This document shows positions 59,463 through 64,000 of a stretch of 64,000 bases of DNA, in pieces. The stretch lies in the NCBI RefSeq assembly GCF_029873635.1, contig NC_080423.1, positions 95,203,191 through 95,267,190 of the forward strand, given 5' to 3'. Within the stretch, counting starts at the first letter, position 1. Every line of letters begins with the position of its first letter. The translations under genes and the position numbers were made by a program. The notes beneath the pieces were generated by a model, which saw only the letters and a list, made by a program, of their open reading frames with translations, made no database searches and had not been told where the DNA came from. This DNA is from Malania oleifera (lineage: Eukaryota; Streptophyta; Magnoliopsida; Santalales; Ximeniaceae).

Positions 59463-60854
59463 AAATCTAAGTTTGCTTAGTTTGGAAGAAATGAGAATTT
59501 CCTTTTATAGCCCTTTGACCCGGGAAATTTCTAATTTTGCCCCTCTCTTAATATTTAAACCCATTTTTCATATATCAGGTTCTTACACAAGGAGTGTTTA
59601 AATGAAAGTTTTGAAAATGATTTTGCACACAAAAATATAGGTTTAGGTGTCTTGCAATGACAATGCAAGAACCACAACCTTCTAAATCTTTCCACACAAG
59701 ATTTATCAATTAAAATTGGTGGAAGAACTTAAAGCTATACTCTCAAAGTTAAAATCTATCAACAATCAAGCAGATGAGAGTATTTAAGCAAATAGAGAAT
59801 GAAGCACAAGCACTTTAAATACACTCACAACTCTTGGATAATCAAGAAAAATGAAGCTTTTGAGTGTATGAGAGTAGTATAGGCTAAAATAAGATTTTGA
59901 AATTTTGAGAGAATTTGGCCTTAATGATTTTGCTAATTCTTGCTAATTATTACAAATGAACATGTATTTATAGGTAAGGAGGATTTTTTTGACCATTAGG
60001 GAATAAATGGGAATAATTAGAAAAGTTTAAAACGGGTTTACAAAAAATAACCCCATTTACCCTTTTAAAATAATTAATAAAAATGTCTTAACCCAAGAGG
60101 CTCGAGTGCTTGGCCTGAGGTTTAGGTGCCCGAATAGACTCAGTCACAAAACCATTATTTAATGGTTCGGGTGCCCGAATTGAGGACTGGTTGGCTGGAC
60201 CAAAGTCAGTAGCTAAATGTCCAAGGTTCGAGTGCCTAGTTCCAAGTTCGATTAACTGAACTAGCCAATTTGGTCGCCTAAGCCCATTTTGAATGTGATC
60301 GTTCAAGCACCCAAGTAGTTGAAAAGGAACCTAACACCGGTTCGAGTGCCTGAGGGAGATACACTCAATATAGGTTCGGGTGCCCGAAACACGAAGTCAA
60401 CATGTTGACTTGTTCGGTCGCCCGAGCCATTTTACACTGTTTGGGTTCGGTCGCCCGAACCCTCTCAACCTTTTCAATTTAAGGTCTATTTTAGCCAAAG
60501 TTAATTCTCTTGATATAAAGAGTGATGTTGGGGACTTTGTGTACTAAAAGTAGGAACCTAAGGTCCAACTAAGATCTGTATGAGCATACCTACCTACCAT
60601 GCATGATGCAAATTATTACAAGTCGTAGGGTGTACAGTCCATAATAAATACATCACAGAATGAAGAAAATGAAAGATAAATACAAATATAATACAGAAAA
60701 CTTTATTCTTTGGCACGAACACCGCACGCCATCATGGTATGTCTTTCAATTTAAATACACATGCATAGTGAACCTACATGCAAGCCTTAGTACAACTATC
60801 AGTACCAAGAGTATTTGTCATGATCAAAACTGGGCGTGACCTATGAGGTCAACA
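57225..60854 (-). repeat. 5' LTR of an inverted SIRE-type copia element, interrupted by a solo LTR
   Basis: On the minus strand it starts TGTTGACCTCATAGGTCACG (60854) and ends GGGGTTGCATCTAAGCTAACA (57225), next to the primer site. Without the nested LTR (57911-59588) it is about 1.95 kb. A G run and CCCAATTCACCCC-type end lie at about 57250-57268, and GGTTCGGCCAAATTGCC at 57415-57431 is the block that recurs near copia LTR ends. An array of palindromes of the type GTTCGG-TCGC-CCGAAC lies at about 60099-60465. The 3' LTR was not found in the window. Confidence 0.75.
57911..59588 (-). mobile_element. Solo Ty3-gypsy LTR inside the copia LTR
   Basis: On the + strand it starts TGTCATGCCCCGAACCC (57911) and ends CAGGTTCTTACA (59588). 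The flanks TAAGG (57906-57910) and CAAGG (59589-59593) match in 4 of 5 bases. It is an inverted, diverged relative of the LTR at 16958-18860: it shares the GGCACCCTAAACA, GGGGTTCCCAGGCACC, CGGATATAGAGCCGGACACT and GTAAGGAAGAACATAGG blocks in reverse order. A (GA)n run at about 59431-59459 matches the (CT)n of that LTR. The palindrome region seen in the + copy seems to be deleted: only about 130 bp separate the (GA)n run from the LTR end. Confidence 0.8.
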
Positions 60855-61371
60855 AGTCACACGTTGATTTAATATATTGTTTCTTCCCTTATTGAGATGT
60901 GTCTCACCTGAATACAAATTTATCTTTTTCAGGACCTCCACGTGATCGAACTTAGAGAGCTCGGGGTTATTATAGCATTTTTGGATATAGAAAGAAAAAG
61001 GGTATAAACTTTGATGATACTTTTGGAATGTATAAGTTTTATGTTTTATTTTTTATATTTTAAGTCTTCTGAGTTGTGAATACTAGAAGTTGTAGATTAT
61101 GTTTTTGGAGATATGTATATATATATATATATATGGATACAGGTGGATGAATGGTTTATTTTGAAATATAGATAGCTGTAGAAAACTCTGGCATTATATT
61201 TTTGGAGGATTATATTTATATTTTCCACTGCGTAAATGATAATAGAATAATAGGTATAGGAAAATGGATTAAATGGCACCCGGGTCCCACTAGGCGGGTT
61301 TGGGGCACCACAAAGCACGATTTATTCAAGTATAACGCACCGGATCGGGTCTTTGGGTTTGGAGTGTTACA
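60855..61371 (+). mobile_element. 3' end of a gypsy LTR, truncated by the copia insertion
   Basis: From GTCACACGTTGATTTAATAT to GGAGTGTTACA (61371) this matches the last ~500 bp of the outer gypsy LTRs (16210-16720, 29085-29585). The inverted copia element abuts it at 60854, so the copia probably inserted into this LTR. The LTR's other part was not found at the far side of the copia remnant. Confidence 0.75.
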
Positions 61372-64000
61372 CTTAATTTATTAGATAAGCTTACTCAATG
61401 TTTGGTATGCTAGAATGAATGCGTGTAATAAAATGAAAATTTTATATAATTAAAAAGACCAATTCCATTTCATTATATTCTATCTTGCGTACTAAAGGAA
61501 CCTTTACACCCTTTTTTAGAGCAAATCGTTTTCCATTCTTAAATCATGATATTTTATATTCAGAATATTTATTTTTTCAAATAAAATATTTTTTTTGAAA
61601 GGGCATTTATCTTCTTCCAACCAATTAAATGAGACCCTAGATTTTGATAGAAATTGATGAAAGGTTTTCATACCTTTATAGTTGCATGTGTTGCAGTATA
61701 TCATTTCTTGTAAAATTTTATACATATATGTGTTTCTGTCATTTTTGTGCACCTCCTAAGACATGATAGTTGTCTCTTTGATTATGAAGATCACCTATAC
61801 ACATGCTAAATAAAGGTGAATTACTTATCTTGACGTTGTTGTAAGAACTATAATGACAAGTCACCTAAGTGACACATAAGATGAGTGTCATTTGAACATA
61901 CCACAGTCGTCCATGTGAGGCAAACCATTTACTACCAAACCATCTAGGGGATTCCAAGAAGATTGTCTATTTCAAAACTCATTAACTCACCATGCAAGAC
62001 CACCAATTAATTGTCAATCTAGGTGACAAAGGTCACCTAGTCATCTGACAAAAGTCGTCCAATTATCAATGGTAGGGCAAACAATGATGGTCATGAGACA
62101 ACTATAATATTTGGACCATTAATAATAAGAAAACTGTCCATATTTATGACTGGACATTTATATGCTTTAAAATTATGACTCATAACTATTACTATGTTTT
62201 AAGTATAATTTAGTTGTAACTCCAAGGGGAGAGTATAAATATATGATTTTTTTCAATTGTAATGTAACAAACAACCACATTCAACTCAATTCTCGCAATA
62301 CAAACAACTATCAATTTGGCATTCACACCACTTTATCCTTTATTTCAATGTTTTATTGTTTCTGCTTCCCTAACTTTATCCCTTTCTCTTTCCCTCTCCT
62401 TATCTCTTATAATGTAGTTTTGGTACCTCCCTTATTTTCTTTTCTCTTTCTACGATTTCTACGTCTTTTAGGATGCCTATCTTTACACCTTTGATGGGGG
62501 TTGGCGAAACAAGTCAATTTTTAATCAATTCACCATCTACTCATCTCAACCATATCATAACTTCAAAAGGTGTTTGATTTTTATCAAATATCTTTTTTGT
62601 CACACCTGAACAGGATACTTGTTTAAAAGAGTTCTTTAGAAAAATAGTCATAATTTCCCAATCTCAGTATTCGCACAGAGGCTTACAGGATGATTATTAA
62701 ATGAAGTACATGATGAGCATCGCCTAAGCTAACCTTGTTTGGCATAAGGTAGATTATTTTGAGGTAAGGTGAATTATTTGCTGAAAAGTCACCGACATCC
62801 CTAAGATAAGATGGAGAAACATTTAAGGTGAATAATGGAAGGTCACCCAGCCTAAGAGGTCACTTAATCACCAAGTGAGGTGAATGAATTATTACCAAGT
62901 CGCCTTAGGGGTGAAAAGGGGAGGACGCCTAGGTGAAGTGAGCCACTCGTTGCTCAACCATCTGAAAAAATCATAAGTGGCCACCTAAACAAGAAAATTG
63001 TCCCAGTCACGTGTAATGGTTATTGTAAAGAGATCTCTCAATCAATTCAACACACATAATGTAATAGTTATGTACTAGAATAGCCTCAGCATCTTTTATC
63101 TCTTCGTCTCCTCCTGCCCTTAATTCATCCCCTCTTATTTGTCTTTTCTCCCCTCTTCTATTATAAATCTTTTCACCTTCCTATCATTCTCCCTTTACGA
63201 TTTTTATTATCATCTTTGTCCTTATGCTTGTGACCGAAATTGATATAATGACTTCATTCACGATTCATTCATAATCTCTCCATCTCAATCCTTTCCACAA
63301 TTCTAGAAAGTGAATTGTCCAAGTTTCTAATTGCCCAAGCAGAAGATCAAAGAAGCATCCCCAACAAGCTTTCCAACCCACACAAGAAAGCATTTTACAA
63401 GAAGAAAATTAAGTAGTGGTACGATCTATCATGCAAATCTCCAGCCTAATCATTTACAGCCTCTGACTAATCTGGCACGCCAAGAGGGGCAAGAAATTCA
63501 TGATAAGACATTGTAGAATTGGAAAAAATGAATCAGTGTACCTCAAGAAACTATCTCGGTGATGTAGTTGACTGCGACTAGTTTTACGGTATGTTAAATT
63601 TTCTTACAACGGGTGCCAATACGTGTTCCAGACCTTTGGTTTGAATTTGTATATAATTTATTCAAGATTTTAGATTTGGGTTTGGATTAAATTTGCATAA
63701 TATGTAATAAAAAATTATATTAAAATTTGTATAAATCTATCCAAATTCAAATATGAGGATAAAAAATCATACTCCCAGACACTACTTTATAGTGTCAAAT
63801 TGTTTTGAATTTTTTTATAAATTTAAATACAAAGACTTGAAATTTATAATCTCAAACATTATCCTTAGGCGATGTTTGATTTACAGCATCTTTCAAGATT
63901 TTCAAAAATGTGATGCTCATGACATTTTATTCTCACGTTTTTTTTTTTTGTTTTCATAAGAATCACATTCTCGTGGAAATCCTACTTTGCGAATCAAATT
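61372..64000. other. Repeat-derived non-coding DNA, unclassified
   Basis: Two loosely similar stretches rich in GTCACCTAAG/AGGTGA motifs (about 61855-62110 and 62755-63010) are each followed by an A/C-rich segment with TCAATTC and CAACACA. GAGTATAAATATATG (about 62231) is TATA-like. This could be LTRs of an unidentified element. ORFs here are not recognised. 63640-63760 is an AT-rich imperfect inverted repeat. Confidence 0.35.

Noticed and set aside
61516-61752. 78-codon minus-strand ORF rich in Lys/Asn
   Set aside because: Composition follows the AT-rich background, and nothing supports a gene.

Overview
The window is nuclear DNA from a seed plant, most likely a eudicot. It is AT-rich, the one intact gene has a plant GRAS architecture with a plant-type intron, and almost everything else is LTR retrotransposon debris with plant-type primer sites and LTR ends. 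I cannot name the species. Only one protein-coding gene looks functional: a SCARECROW (SCR) orthologue on the + strand at 40762-43748. It has two exons, 755 codons, a TATA box at 40548 and two upstream ATGs.

Layout. 682-4786 is a solo LTR of a SIRE/Maximus-type Ty1-copia element, split by a solo Ty3-gypsy LTR (1352-3611, TSD CAAGC). 7958-11998 is a heavily decayed Ty1-copia body (+). 13740-14042 is a LINE 3' tail. 14361-29585 is a nested complex: an outer Ty3-gypsy element (+, probably Tekay/Del-like) whose 5' LTR is truncated. Its leader carries a solo LTR (16958-18860, TSD TGAGC), its body carries an inverted, internally deleted second gypsy element (19354-24553), and its 3' LTR carries an inverted solo LTR (26260-28721, TSD ATAAC). 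31301-31540 is a weak SINE-like unit. 33625-34968 is a tandem Cassandra-type TRIM (5S RNA-like sequence in the LTR), cut by gypsy LTR pieces. A 39-bp tandem repeat lies at 35881-36032 and a second LINE tail at 37381-37663.

40432-43977 is the SCR locus. 44710-49574 is a Ty1-copia element with both LTRs and all pol domains, but with five in-frame stops and three frameshifts. 51190-51665 is a degenerate ~135-bp tandem repeat. 51785-53851 is another solo gypsy LTR (TSD TAGGG). 55881-60854 is the 5' part of an inverted SIRE-type copia element, hit by a tRNA-derived SINE (18-bp TSDs) in its gag and by a solo gypsy LTR in its own LTR. It sits in a gypsy LTR remnant (60855-61371).

No bacterial-type system, CRISPR array or gene cluster is present, and I found no previously undescribed multi-gene system. 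The most unusual signal is regulatory. At least seven gypsy LTRs carry arrays of a CpG-dense 12-bp palindrome (TTCGTCGACGAA and variants) just upstream of an ACGT-core element and a TATA box. Two unrelated copia LTR families carry arrays of different short palindromes. All boundaries were read by eye; no alignment or database search was run.
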